Source of the DNA: Anastrepha obliqua
Lineage: Eukaryota; Arthropoda; Insecta; Diptera; Tephritidae
Assembly (NCBI RefSeq): GCF_027943255.1
Contig: NC_072893.1
Span: forward strand, 93,255,784 to 93,319,783
Reading direction: 5' to 3'
Length of the DNA: 64,000 bases
The notes under the pieces are model-generated. The model did not search any database. It was not told where the DNA came from and saw nothing but the letters and a program-made list of their open reading frames with translations. Positions within the stretch are counted from its first letter, which is position 1. Each line of letters starts with the position of its first letter. Made by a program: the position numbers and the translations under genes. Positions 9,947 to 21,515 of this stretch are shown one piece after another.

Positions 9947-11331
9947 CACAGTGCGGCCGATTCCCGAAAAGCTGGCCAAAACTCAAAAAATTAAGTAATT
10001 GATTCAAACTTACTCGGGGGTTGTCGGGGTCGGTGATTACGAATTTGATCTTAAAATTTTGAAAATCCACCCCCTTCCACCCCTATTGGCCACCCCCTCA
10101 CGTGAAATAGCGTATATTCTAGAACATAATCAAGATGCATGTTAATTTATGTTTTCAGGGTCGCTGATTACGAATTTGATCTTAAAATTTTGAAAATCCA
10201 CCCCTTCCACCCCTATTGGCCACCCCCTCACGTGAAATAGCGTATATTCTAGAACATAATCAAGATGCATGTTAATTTATACATATGTTTTCGGGGTCGC
10301 TGATTACGAATTTGATCTTAAAATTTTGAAAATCCACCCCTTCCGCCCCTATTGGCCACCCCCTCACGTGAAATAGCGTATATTCTAGAACATAATCAAG
10401 ATGCATGTTAATTTATGTTTTCAGGGTCGCTGATTACGAATTTGATCTTAAAATTTTGAAAATCCACCCCTTCCACCCCTATTGGCCACCCCCTCACGTG
10501 AAATAGCGTATATTCTAGAACATAATCAAGATGCATGTTAATTTATATGTTTTCGGGGTCGCTGATTACGAATTTGATCTTAAAATTTTGAAAATCCACC
10601 CCTTCCGCCCCTATTGGCCACCCCCTCACGTGAAATAGCGTATATTCTAGAACATAATCAAGATGCATGTTAATTTATGTTTTCAGGGTCGCTGATTACG
10701 AATTTGATCTTAAAATTTTGAAAATCCACCCCCTTCCACCCCTATTGGCCACCCCCTCACGTGAAATAGCGTATATTCTAGAACATAATCAAGATGCATG
10801 TAAATTTATATGTTTTCGGGGTCGCAAGGTAGCAAGTGGTAGCAGCTGAATCTTGTTTTATTCAGTAACCATTACTTTTTTGAGTAACCTTTAATAGGTT
10901 TCAAAGCAGCATATGACGGCGTTGTATTACTATACAGTTTGAAAACTCAAATTTTATAAAAAAAATTGCAAAAAATGTATCTACGTATTGCTGCAGCTAA
11001 AAATTTTGTGTCGAGGTATTGATATGTACTAAAGATTTCTCGTATTTTACTAACCTTCCGAAGATGATTCCATTTGGTTTTGTTCAATTTACTCCATTAC
11101 AAAATCTTTCAAATGTGTACAACTTTCACTATTCATCGACAGTAATACGATGCTCAAACGAAGGCCACGTTGCGACTGGAAATACAGAGGATACTTAGGG
11201 TACAGGACGTTGCTATGAACGGTTTTCACTACTCAAGGCATTACTGTAGCCAACCCAAAGACAAAAAAACTCTATCTAGAAACTTTTTTTTTCGACTTTT
11301 GGCCAGCTTTTTGGGAATCGGCCGCACTGTG
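9947..11331. mobile_element. Transib-like nonautonomous element with internal minisatellite
   Basis: A 1385-bp unit has inverted ends of about 35 bp, beginning CACAGTGCGGCCGATTCCC at both ends (left from 9947, right ending 11331), and is flanked by a perfect 5-bp duplication AGACG (9942-9946, 11332-11336). A 5-bp GC-rich duplication and a CAC-starting terminus are traits of the Transib superfamily, whose ends resemble the recombination signal heptamer used by RAG. Here the first seven bases are exactly CACAGTG. No transposase frame is present. The interior is mostly a six-unit tandem array (10024-10825). Superfamily assignment is inference from ends and duplication length. Confidence 0.75.
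10024..10825. repeat. six-copy ~131-bp minisatellite
   Basis: Six near-identical units start (at GATTAC) at 10035, 10166, 10302, 10432, 10564 and 10694, with periods of 131, 136, 130, 132 and 130. Units 1, 3 and 5 end in GTTTTCAGGG and units 2, 4 and 6 in ATGTTTTCGGGG, so the array is built of dimers of about 262 bp. Each unit contains the palindromes CACGTG and TTCTAGAA. There is no conserved reading frame. Confidence 0.95.
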
Positions 11332-11684
11332 AGACGGGCTCCAAGGTCAGTTACACAGTCACATTGTGACATGTATACGTTGTTTAATATCAATGGGGGC
11401 AATTGCATTAATTTGGTATACAACTAACTTGCTTATACATATTTTTGCTTTTTTTACTAAATTCATTTTTTAAAAAACATTTTTACTCGTTCATTTGTAT
11501 GCGCCATTACGCAAGACATTGTCCTACAAGTGGTTTGCTAAAGCCGCTGTTGCAGGTAGTGAACATCAGGAGCGACGAAGAATTGCAGTGCCGTCGGCAA
11601 ACGCAGACGCCATTGTTTCGAAGTATATAACGCGTACAGGGTGGGACTGCCCTTTGTTATTCCTGCCATAATATGGGATTTTCT

Positions 11685-11960
11685 TTAATAAAATGTAGAT
11701 TTATCGAACACTTTGATTTTGTGCACAGGACCATTTATTCTTACTCGATCGAAAGCCTGGGCAAAGTCCCGAAATAGTGCTATGCAATACTCTCGTTGTT
11801 TAAACGTTTTACGGATTTCCGATGTAATATGATTAACTTGCTCGATCTCGATATGATTAACTTGCTCGATCGTTACGCATTTTTCCCAAAAACTAAATTG
11901 GTGGTTTGGGATAATATTATGAGTTCGCAGATGAAGACCAAATTTGAACATAAAGAGTTT
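11685..11960 (-). pseudogene. Jockey-like reverse transcriptase fragment
   Basis: The minus strand encodes the RT palm region. NIIPNHQFSFWEK is followed by the EQVNHI helix, then KTFKQREYC, then DFAQAFDRV, which carries the first catalytic Asp region (F-x-D-x-x-x-AFD). An 18-base direct duplication near 11830-11865 repeats the EQVNHI segment in frame. It resembles the RT at 62082-62639 but is more divergent. No YADD box or other domain is visible, so it is a fragment. Confidence 0.75.
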
Positions 11961-11996
11961 TTTCAGACAGCTTTGGCAGAAATGAAAGCAAGCTGA

Positions 11997-13785
11997 TGAA
12001 TCTGTATGATGACGGCTGCGTTTGTGCCTTGCTTGGTTTGAGAATCATTACAATTTTTGAGTTTTTACACTGATGAGGGAAATGCCCTTTGTTGGGATAT
12101 AACGGTAAGAAGTTTGCTTACTTATACACCATAGCACAGTCTGATAATTCTTGGTATAATGAGATCGTGCCTTGGCGCCTTCTCTGTATTTAAATGGTAT
12201 TTAACAGCTTTCCTTAATTTGATTGAATGAAATTTTAGCGTTTCCGTTTGTTCCAAATCCAGAGCCTGTGAAAACGTAGATGATTGGTTTATTGGCTTTG
12301 TTAGGAAGACTTTTCATAGATGCTCAGCTCAAAAGTTTCTGCTTATTCCTCAGTGCTGCGAGTCCATTTTCCAGATTGATCTCATGTTCGCATTTCAGTT
12401 TTCATTGGTGCACTTAGGTTTTTATTTGCTTTTGACAGAGAACGTTTCGTGGTAGTTGATGAAGGTTTTTGATTGTAGCAGTGTTTTTCGCTTTTGACAG
12501 CACTAGATAGGGCACTTGTAGTTGCTTTTAGCCGTTTTTTTGAACTTGAAGATCAGTGAAGCTGCTATGCGCATCGCGTTTCTTTGACCAATAGTTGAAA
12601 TTGCCATTGATTGTATGTTGGAACAGTTTCGTAGAACAGAAAGGTTTATAACTAAGACCGTCTTTAGAATTCACACTTCTAGTCATCAATATTTCAAAGT
12701 ATTGGATTAAAGCTCCAGAATTTTTTATTTATTCTCGCAAAGCTCCAGGTAGAGCTGGATTTAGTGATTTGGTTGGGCTTGGTGATTTCTACCAAATTTG
12801 TTGGTGAATGAAATTGAAAATCTTAGCAAACTAATTTGCTACAACATCAAAGAAGATACCAGTGGGGCGCGCTAAAGAAATATTTCTTGCTTTGATATAA
12901 TTTCAAAGTATTTTGTTATTAGATTCAATGGGTTAAGAATAAATTTTTTTTTTTTATTTAAGAATTGGAAAAGTAATGAATTACAATCACAATGAATTAA
13001 AAAGCATTAGCGGCTAGGCCATCAGCTTTAAAGAATTAATTTTTATTGCATATTGTCTTTAGAGAATTGAGATTATTTAAGAAACGCTGGTATACAAAAA
13101 ACAAAAAGAAAACCAATTAAAAAATTTCCAGAATCAATTTTCTCAGAAATCATTTTACTACTATACAAATGTGGTTTTCCTCACAATTTTTAACTACACG
13201 GAAAAAACCATTTACGCCTGTGTCGACGATAATTGCGTTATTTTTTATGATAACTAATCAATTACTTTTTTTAGTTCGTCGTAGTACTTACAAAGAACTG
13301 ACTCGATTGGTTCCATATGGAGTATGCCTCCATATGTCGTAAGTTTTAATGAAAATTCACTTACTCGAAAGTACAGTAGTTTCCAAAAGAAGCACAACAA
13401 TTTTGTATAGAAGTCCAAATGCTCTCTAAAATGTCTTTGTTTGTCGTAGTCAGGCTAAGGACTGACACAAACGCAGAAACGCAAATTGTTTACCATTAGC
13501 GAAAATAGAAAAACTCTCAGTCCACATTGTGACAAAGTTTTCCGGAATGATTTTGGGCTCCACCCTCACAAAAATAATACACTTACTCACTTGAAGCCGG
13601 AAGTCTCAGGAAATTCATATGTGTGGTCAAAAAATAGCTCCATGCAAACGATTGCTTTATGCCAAATTAGGACGGAAAAATATATGTATCTATACATATT
13701 TAGCATAACCCAGACAATAAAACCTCATAAATTCAAACTGCAGACAAATCAAGTATTAATACCAAAAAAAAAAATTATCACCCAG
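11997..13785. other. AT-rich stretch without recognised genes
   Basis: No supported gene is seen. The part next to 11960 may be the degraded upstream portion of the same minus-strand LINE, since the reading is compatible with heavily mutated endonuclease sequence, but no motif could be confirmed. There is a T-run near 12944. Confidence 0.4.
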
Positions 13786-13789
13786 TCGG

Positions 13790-13915
13790 AAGGTTTATGA
13801 TGATTGTAAATGGCGTCGTACGTCAATCATATTTGACACTTGTGAACTGACAGCTGCAGTATACAAACACACAAGCAATACAACTAGTAATGGCAAAAAT
13901 AAAGATTTCCATCCC
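13790..13915 (+). repeat. three-copy interspersed repeat, copy 1
   Basis: About 120 bp beginning near GTAAATGGCGTCGTACGTCA match segments at 27945-28055 and 47090-47205 on the same strand. The shared part includes CAATCATATTTGACA, TGTGAACT and a later ACAAGCAAT. It is a dispersed repeat of unknown class. Confidence 0.7.
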
Positions 13916-14280
13916 TCAAAATAATATTTGTGTTTTTTAGTTAAAAAAAAAAATTCGAAAAACAAAATTTGAAAAATATTATAGTTTTGCCCATTCTTGT
14001 ATATAAGGTAAATTTATAATAAAAAATTGCATGCGACTACCATTCTAAGGTTTTCCCGAATATGCAGACACTCTTCTGTGCAAATTTCAATGGAATCTGT
14101 ATACGTATTCCCTCTCCAGGTGTCTGGCAGCATTAACTTTTCTCCAAAATTCAACAATTTTGAGAACAAATTACTTAAAATCTATAAGCCTCCGGAGCAC
14201 CGATTTTTAGTTTCATGATGGCGATGCACGTGGTATATGTACATTTACCGGCCATTTACATTTGACACACGGCTTTATAA

Positions 14281-14650
14281 AGGGCGGTTTTATAGCTACA
14301 TGAGAACTTTCGATATTGATAACTATGGTTTGATAGCAGAGAATGGCAAACTGTGTTGGAATTTCTGTTCAGTAAGATTTAGCAAGTCATCATGAATCGT
14401 TTAACGTTTAAAATCAGAACAACGTTTTCTTTGAAAAAATAAATCTGTTGACGAAGTTCATAAAGCGAAGTGTTGAAGAAGCCGCCGAAATGCCGATTCG
14501 CCATCATTGTCTTTGTGCTTCGACTACGTGGAAAATTTTACGTAAGGATATTTTCTTACGCGCCTTTAAAATACAGTTCACGCACGAATTGAAGTCAAAT
14601 GAACATCGTTTGCGGGCATTTTTGCTGATTGGGCTCTAGTAAATTTATTA
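14281..14650 (+). pseudogene. DD41D mariner N-terminal remnant
   Basis: The 5' leader (14281-14395) matches the leader of the element at 31400-31520. After an ATG at 14392 a broken frame gives way to SVEEAAEMPIRHHCLC and then STTWKILRKDIFLRAFKIQ, with FTHELK and NEHRLRAF following. This is the N-terminal helix-turn-helix region typical of the same transposase group as the copies at 1.9 and 23.7 kb. The catalytic domain is missing. Several frameshifts are present. Confidence 0.7.
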
Positions 14651-14873
14651 ATAAGATTTAGTAGAAAAAGTAATCAGAAAGTGAACTGATAAAATGAACC
14701 TTGTCGGACTATGCGGAAGATCATATACAAAAAATAAATGTAACGAAATTCCTGTTTTTTATTACCATTTCAAGTTTCCAACAAACACCCTTTTATAATT
14801 ATTCCTAATATCAAACGGAAAAATTTTCTTCTATTTCCGCATTCACTATAATGCAAATAAAAAAACCTAATAC

Positions 14874-15240
14874 ACTGCGCTACAAAAACGAACTTTTTTG
14901 CTGTCCTATGAACCAAATATACTTATTCGGAAAGGGGGGAAAAAATAAAAATACACGTGTATCGGCGATTTTCATCATTTTTTTTTTTATGTATAAAATA
15001 TAGAGCTCGTAGTCCGCCTGTGTGAAAAACTTTGGATCAATTTTTAACCCTTTTTCCGTGATCCAATCGCGCTGAATTTCTGCAGGCAGACTCGTGGAAA
15101 TATTTTTATTATGTAAAATTAAAAAAAAAAAAAAAATTTATCAATTCTCAGATTTTCTTCAGTTTTTTTTTTTTTTTTTTTTAAATTTTCGGCATAACTT
15201 GAAGGGACTCCAAATTTTTAAGCAACTTATTAACCTTTAA
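14874..15240 (+). mobile_element. MITE-like element, one end, truncated
   Basis: The left end starts CACTGCGCTACAAAAACGAA and continues through CCTATGAACCAAATATA and TGTATCGGCGATTTTCAT. It matches the inverted ends of the complete copy at 41317-41886. The opposite end is not found. Inside lie an A16 run (15121-15136) and a T20 run (15163-15182), which can fold into a hairpin. The copy ends in a segment (GGCATAACTTGAAG) shared with the other copy. Confidence 0.7.
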
Positions 15241-15291
15241 TTTATTTTTTCATACAACACACTCTGTGCCGTTTGTGTGTTTGTTACAGTT

Positions 15292-15475
15292 CCGGAAGTT
15301 CCGATCATCTGACAGTTACGCTACTAGGAGACGTATACCAGAGAACGTTAAATATCAAGCGTAAGACTAATTATGCAATAGACGCCCCCTTGGCTCGTGC
15401 TCTTCGTGAATTCAACGAGATCACGAATTCTGTGTTGTTAGATTTCTCATTGTCACCATCGAAATAAAATTTAAT
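15292..15475 (+). CDS. possible terminal exon of unknown gene
   Basis: A pyrimidine-rich tract ends in TGTTTGTTACAG, a good 3' splice site, followed by an open frame of about 58 codons (TTCCGGAAG onward, containing SSDHLTVTLLGDVY) that ends at TAA near 15465. A possible polyadenylation signal (AATAAA) overlaps the stop region. The encoded residues match no family I recognise. No upstream exon with a compatible donor could be identified; a MITE lies directly upstream. It may be a real last exon, an exon captured by a transposon, or chance. Confidence 0.25.
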
Positions 15476-16775
15476 ATTAAAATTTAAATTATTTTATACC
15501 TACCCTCTGTTAGTTTTGTATGAAATCTCCCAAATCTCTTTTTTTACAAATTCGTAGAATTATTTCTTGTGTTTCAATTTCATTTGTTAGATGCATTATT
15601 CAAATGCTGGTCCAAGGCGAATAATATGTGCTAGTGAGCAGTTACGTATAAGGGCCTCAATCTCACTTCGTTTAATTAAAATTTCCGTTTCAAGACAAAA
15701 CAATTTTCGCCAGTGAAGTTTGCGCACCTCAGCAATAAACTTATTTCGCCGCCACACTTGCCGTGAATTGCACGTTCCTGCATAGTCGTAAGTGATGAGA
15801 CCGCAAAATCAGAAGTGGCAGCAATCGTAAAGTAGGAGCATCGTGGTTTCTGCGGCGTATGCGTTTCACCACCATCTGCATGCCATGAACTTGCATGGCA
15901 TCTCAAAATGCAATTAGTTGCACAATTCGCGCATATGAGTACCCGCTCTTGCATACATACATACAAACATCAGGCGCATGAGCGCCGAAAAGACATTGGA
16001 AAACAAGTAGGCTACGGAAATACCAAATGGTCTTTAGCAAACAGTCTTTCAAACAAAATCACACATACAATTGCATGCCTGAATGAAATTTTCGGAAAAA
16101 GGAGTTCATGTTGCAAATGGAAAAAAGGAACTTTAGTGTGGCGCGCAAAAGTAGAAAAATATTTGAAAAGCTTTTGCGGTTTACCACAAGGCGTGAATGT
16201 TGTTCACATGGAACTATAGCAGTGGCACATTAATGCACATATCCTGTATTTAGTATATGTACATATATTATATATGTATACAGAGTGCCTAACAACGCTG
16301 CCAGAAGTGAAGATTTATTTCAATAAATACGTTTTAATAAATAATCAGAAAAATCGTAAAATAAAGTAAAACCAAATTTGAAATGCTACACAAAAAAGTT
16401 TCACAGGGAAGATATCTTGCAGCACTTGAGTATTTAAAAAAAAATTGGTAAGCAAATTTCTTACTTCTGGGACAACTATGTATGAGCCATTGGTATGCAG
16501 GGTATGTGGCTTTGACTTGACTCGGTTCGGTCGAAAATAACGCTCGGCATTGAACAGCTTTTAATGAGAATATTCTGGAAAGATATCTGTTAAAAAGCCA
16601 TTCCACAGTCAATTGGATTTTTTAGTGTATTTTATTCTAAACAAAACTATAAAAATTAAGTTAAAATCGCCATACCAGTGTTTTCAGTTAAATTCTTACT
16701 GTACCCAAACCTACAAGTGAATCATGGAAGTGCTCTAAAACAAAAAGTTTGATAGTCTGGTTTTTTGAATTTAAA
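15476..16775. other. stretch without recognised genes
   Basis: No protein similarity or structured repeat was recognised. Short CATA tracts occur near 15953. The frames at 15676-15966 and 15908-16219 overlap on opposite strands and look like chance openings. Confidence 0.4.
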
Positions 16776-16779
16776 TTAA

Positions 16780-17035
16780 TTGATCACGTTACACCATCGC
16801 AGTAGTCAACGTTCGCTATCTCAGTTGTCAAATTTCTCCTTCACAACTTCCGGCGTTGCGTCGGTTGAATGGCTTACAGCGTCATATTTTTGGAACCATA
16901 GCTCTGATATATTGGAGTTGTTGAGCTCTGGCCACAGAAAATCGGTTAACATAGTTTCATATCGAGGATTATTGACAGTAATAGCGTCTCCTTTTTAAAG
17001 AAATAATGTGAAATGATGACCGGAGTCATAAAATA
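16780..17035 (-). pseudogene. DD41D-type transposase fragment
   Basis: Read on the minus strand, the fragment gives HYFFKK, then GDAITVNNPRYETMLTDFL, then ISELWFQKYDAVSH, and ends near KEKFDN followed by a stop. The second is the region before the second catalytic aspartate. In the third the usual QQDGATSH is altered but the Asp remains. It is a separate, more diverged lineage than the copies at 1.9 and 23.7 kb. The third catalytic residue and both ends are missing. Confidence 0.7.
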
Positions 17036-17042
17036 CACTACA

Positions 17043-18800
17043 TAAGCAGCCAGTATTGATGTGTGAGCGATCACTTGTGAATTGTGGACCTTGCCCAAGA
17101 AGATGTATGTTCGGCCGACAATTCCAGGGGACTTATGGCGTTATGGTTGTCGGTAAATCCTGTTAAGACGGAGCTCGTCCTATTCACGAGGAAATATAAA
17201 ATACCCAGAGCCCCGTTGATGCTTTCTGACATCGTGGAGTACCTACGGCTAATCCTTGAGAGTAAGCTAACGTGGTAGCCAAAAATTGACAAGCGCATCA
17301 CTGGCAAAAGATGAGGCCTCCTGCCTAGAGTTGGATTTTGCTCTATAATACCAAAATAATGCCAATTTTGTTGTATGGAGTCATTGTCTGGTGGAACTCA
17401 CTGGAGAGAATGACATCAGTAAAGAAGCTGAAGAGAGTTCAAAGGCCTCCACTCATTGGAATCAGAGTGTCGCTTCGAACTAATCCTACTCTAGCGCTTA
17501 ATGTAATGTTAAATGTGATACCTGTTGACATCGCAGGCAAAACTGCCGCTGTACGTACTGCAATCAACCTGAGAGGTTCGACCTCACTTACGGTCACTCA
17601 AGTATCCTTAGAAATTTTGGGTTCATTCCCCGATAACGGATCAGTGTATACCGTCGCTTAGTCCAAGGGGAACTTTTTCCACTCATATTCCATAGACGTG
17701 AACCTGTTCACGGATGGCTCCAAATTGGACGGTAGGGTCGGAGGAGGAAAATTCTGAAAAGAGCTCCCTATGAGACTCAGGTTACCGGATCACTGTAGTG
17801 TATTCCAAACAGAGGTAGCCGCAATCAAAGAAGCAGCTGATTGGGCACTTACTTGCGTAATAACTGTTAAAAAAAAAATAATAATAATTGGCGCGTACAC
17901 TTCTGTTAGGTGTTTGGCCGAGCTCCTCCTCCTATTTGTGGTGTGCGTCTTGATGTTGTTCCACAAATGGAGGGACCTACAGTTTCAAGTCGACTCCGAA
18001 CGACAGATATTTTTATGAGGAGCTTTTTCATGGCAGAAATACACTCGGAGGTTTGCCATTGCCTGCCGAGGGGCGACCGCTATTAGAAAAATGTTTTTTA
18101 TTAATTTTGCTTTCACCGAGATTCGAACCAACGATCTCTCTGTGAGTTCCGAATGGTAATCACGCACCAACCCATTCGGCTACGTCGGCCGCCGTTAAGG
18201 TAAATATTTACTCCGGTAGCCAAGCGGCAATTGGGGCCCTGGGCTCTATTACAGTGCACTCGAAACTAGTCAGGGAATGCCTAACTTCACTTTCGATTGC
18301 ATTGGAATTCTTTGATATATGGTTTATTTGGGTATCTGGTCATAGTGACATTGCACGAAGCTATGAAGCGGACGAGCTGACCAGACGAGGGATCTGTGAG
18401 AAAGGAGTGGATCGGGATCCCCTTGACAACGTGCGCTCTATTCCTGGATAGATGGGCTTCGCGTCATCTTAGCGAGCGCTGGGCATGTACACAAACTTGC
18501 AAGGTCACGAAGGCATTCGAGTGATATTCTGGGGATGACAAAATCCCAGCTCCCAAATTTCGTAGGCGTCCTCACGGAGCACTATCCGCGAGGTATACAT
18601 GCCGTGAGACTCGGAATTACTGCGAGTCCTTTTCGCGTCAGCTGTATGGAAGATGAGGTGGAATCATCTCAACATCTTCTCATAGCTGACACGCTCTCGC
18701 AGGACTAAGGTTTAAGCATCTTGGTTCTCACTTCTTTCCTACGCCTGCTGATATAGCGGGCCTTGATATCAAAAATCTGATGAACTTCAACAGCAGGATA
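17043..18800 (+). pseudogene. R1/LOA-like LINE 3' half with RNase H, split by a SINE
   Basis: From about 17084 the plus strand encodes the end of a LINE polyprotein. SVNPVKTELVLFTRKYKI and VEYLRLILESKLTW are RT thumb. ILLYGVIVWW and LKRVQRPPLIGI follow. The RNase H domain has VNLFTDGSKLDGRVGGG, FQTEVAAIKEAADWAL, then, after the SINE, VNIYSGSQAAIGALGS and WVSGHSDIARSYEADELTRRG. The C-terminus is a degraded zinc-knuckle region (VSCMEDEVESSQH) and GSHFFPTPADIAG. The SINE (17871-18193) interrupts RNase H; removing one copy of the GTTAA duplication restores the local frame. Frameshifts elsewhere (near 17277 and 17755) show the LINE was already decaying. The RT catalytic core and endonuclease are missing. 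Confidence 0.82.
17871..18193 (-). mobile_element. tRNA-derived SINE inside LINE RNase H
   Basis: This is a full-length minus-oriented copy: tail of A/TAA at about 17871-17888, body, B box (minus strand) near 18120-18130, and head near 18180-18192. It is flanked by GTTAA at 17866-17870 and 18194-18198. It sits in the RNase H coding part of the LINE at 17043-18800. Confidence 0.9.
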
Positions 18801-18804
18801 AATC

Positions 18805-19169
18805 AACTGACGTAACCGCAAATTAGTCACCGTTCGTAATCCACAAATACTCAAGCCCCTCCTTGTTTCTTCACTTCGCACCAGTCTCTGTCCGATGGAT
18901 GGTTTAATATCGAAAAAAGTGTACCCACGTATTTCTACGGTTCGGCGAATTGTCTGCGCACTGAGTCTATGATGACGACCGACAGCAAGACGAAATTCAC
19001 GTTGCCTATTTACAACAAGCCCATAATTTCGTAAATGTTTTTTAATCATTTTATTACCTTCGGCAAGCGTGCAACGGTGCATGATGAAATGGCAAACCTT
19101 ACTAAATATTAGGCCCACTGAAAATAATAATGCCCATTGATAGCTTTGACAGCTGCTGAAGCATAGCAA
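18805..19169 (-). other. unassigned open frame after LINE end
   Basis: A minus-strand frame runs from an ATG at 19169 to 18705. Its last part overlaps the LINE C-terminus read backwards, so only the portion above about 18805 can be independent. That part is rich in Arg (SAQTIRRTVEIRGYTF and a later SEETRRGLSI) and loosely recalls a helix-turn-helix DNA-binding region of a transposase, but no family motif is certain. It may be chance. Confidence 0.25.
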
Positions 19170-20250
19170 CTGACAACATAAAACAATTGAGTTTAAAAAA
19201 ATATTCGACTTATTTGAATTATTGAAGTCACCTCGCTGAGGTGACCTGAATTAGGCAAGAAACATCGTGCGATTTAAACTCGTTAAACTTTTCCTAGTGG
19301 GGTTTTCTAAGCCAATAACCTGAAATCGAACGATAAAAGAATTTCGTGCACATCTCTCGCACAGCTTGTTTTATTTCATCACGAGCCGCCCTTATTGGAA
19401 AGCGTCATATACTCGTAAGTGTGCGCAAAGAATTTTCTTAGTAAGCACCTGCCCTGCAGCATTGATTTAACCCACATGCGATGGAAGGGCATGCACATTT
19501 CATAGCACCCATTTCTGCACCAACTTACGCTTCTATGTATGTGGGTATATTTGCATGCTCTGTACTTTGCCGTCTAGTGTCCAAGAATGATTGCGGCGCT
19601 TTGCGTACTCGCGAGATCACTGTAAGCGGTAAATTTTGCTGCCGGGCTTAATATGATTTTTTTGCGGTTTGCTTTCACTGTAGTATGAAAACGTAAATGA
19701 TATTTGAATTGAACACTTAAGCATGGGTATCTGTTCATGCATGCATACCTAAATATCAACAATAAATGATATGTATGTATGTACATATGCATAAAGAGAT
19801 GAAGTGCCTTGGAGAAATCACCCATTTTAAAGTTTTTTATTTTTGTTTGTACATCATAGAAATTGCAGGTTTGCACAAACAGGCATATATTTATATATTT
19901 ACAAAAGTTTGTATATTAATTCATTACTTTCGTGGGGTGTCATGCACATAGAATTAGCCTTAGAATCAAAAATTTTACACTTTTAACAAATTTCATGGCC
20001 TGGCATCCAAACATAAAAGAATTAATGCGCCATGCGGATATAAGAATATTTTTTTGAAACAGAGGGACTGTTTCTTGTTATAGAGAGTGAGGAAATGTAA
20101 TTTTTGAACACAGAATTTTCCTTCCCAAGTTTGCCTATGTTATAAGTTGTATTGCTAACTTTAATAAATTTTTTGAAATCAATTTCACCAGTTATTTGGG
20201 GCTACAATTCAAGAGGATTACTGAATTTATAAAGCTCTAATATGAATAAA
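19170..20250. other. stretch without recognised genes
   Basis: AT-rich DNA with no recognised coding or repeat family. The frame at 19574-19876 on the minus strand has no recognisable motif. Confidence 0.4.
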
Positions 20251-20254
20251 TTCA

Positions 20255-20560
20255 ATCTATGCAAGATGAAAACAGTGAGGTTACTATTAACAGTTATGAT
20301 TTCGAGGTTGTGAAAGACTTGGTTTATTTAGGAATGAGTGGTAACACCGATAAAAATCTTAGCCTTGAAATCCCACGGAAAATCTCTCTTGCCAATAAGT
20401 GCTTCTTTGCACTAAGTAGGTAATTTTACTACTCTCTGGACGAATACAACTAAACTTTTTAAGGCTCCCATCATTCACTTAAGCCGTTATTAAGAAGAGT
20501 CATTTGGTCAAAGTGAATTCTTTTTGAGTCTAAAATTAGAGTAAAAAAGAGGTTGTCTGT
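20255..20560 (+). pseudogene. RTE-like LINE reverse transcriptase fragment
   Basis: The plus strand reads TINSYDFEVVKDLVYLGM and then KNLSLEIPRKISLANKC. These match the post-catalytic part of RTE-clade reverse transcriptases (F-x-x-VYLG followed by E-I-x-x-RI-x-LA). The reading decays into stops after about 20425. No flanking parts are recognisable. Confidence 0.7.
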
Positions 20561-20952
20561 AAAGTCGGTTTACTGACGGTAGTTTAACGTGACAACGTCA
20601 TAAGAAAATATTGATGGAATGGTTGCAATTTTCAAAACAAAATTTTAATTTTATTTGTTTGATAGATATTTTGTATGGATATAGAGGAGGAGGTAAATGG
20701 AAACGTAATGGAATTGATCAAGTTACATTTACACAAACGTGAAAAATTACGAAACATTTATCAAATTCATGAAAGATATGTTCAATTCCGATTGTGCATC
20801 AGACGTTAATAAGTCAACAACACTAAGAGGCACCATCATCGATTTGCGTTTTTCAAGACACTTTACACTCGAAACACTCCCTTTCATTTCCTACTTTTTT
20901 CATCATCGTCCTATTCTCAACAGAGAAATGGTTCATTTCCATGCACACAGGA

Positions 20953-21115
20953 AGAAGGCATATGCAAATACATGTATGTGAATTTATATACAAATGCGCA
21001 TATACATACATATATATGCTCACTCAAGTAGGACAGAGCCAGATGTCGAACGTTGCCGAACGCGTGGGCCGATTGTGCTCTTTGTCGTTCGTTCCGCGCT
21101 CTCGCTTGCAGTTCA
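20953..21115 (+). repeat. direct repeat module, copy 1
   Basis: It starts GAAGGCATATGCAAAT and ends CTCGCTTGCAGTTCA. It shares most of its sequence with 21516-21670, including CGCATATACATACATATAT and GATGTCGAACGTTGCCG. Confidence 0.85.
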
Positions 21116-21515
21116 AGCACATTAGCTTACATTTGCTTGCGTACGGAATAGATTCGTATATTTGATATGTACATATGACTTGTATGCATCTTTACATAGA
21201 TTTGTTAAATAGATTTGTTCTTTTTGAAAATTGCGCGAAATTGTATATGTGGAGAAAAATTGTTGATGAAGCTATGGTCCACCACGGACTGTGAGGCTAA
21301 GAAGAAGAAATTGTATATGTATATGCATGTTTATATACATATATTAGTATACAACATATCTTATAAGGTATGTGGTAAATACATACATACATACCATACA
21401 TTTTTTCCTTCATATATAATAAAAAAATTAATAATAACATTAAAACAACAGGTATTATTAACAAACTTGGTTTTATTTTAAATTCTTCAAGTAAATCAAA
21501 TTAATAATAATCAAT

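Noticed and set aside
10024..10825. CRISPR-like array
   Set aside because: Units are contiguous with no unique spacers; it is a minisatellite in a eukaryotic transposon.
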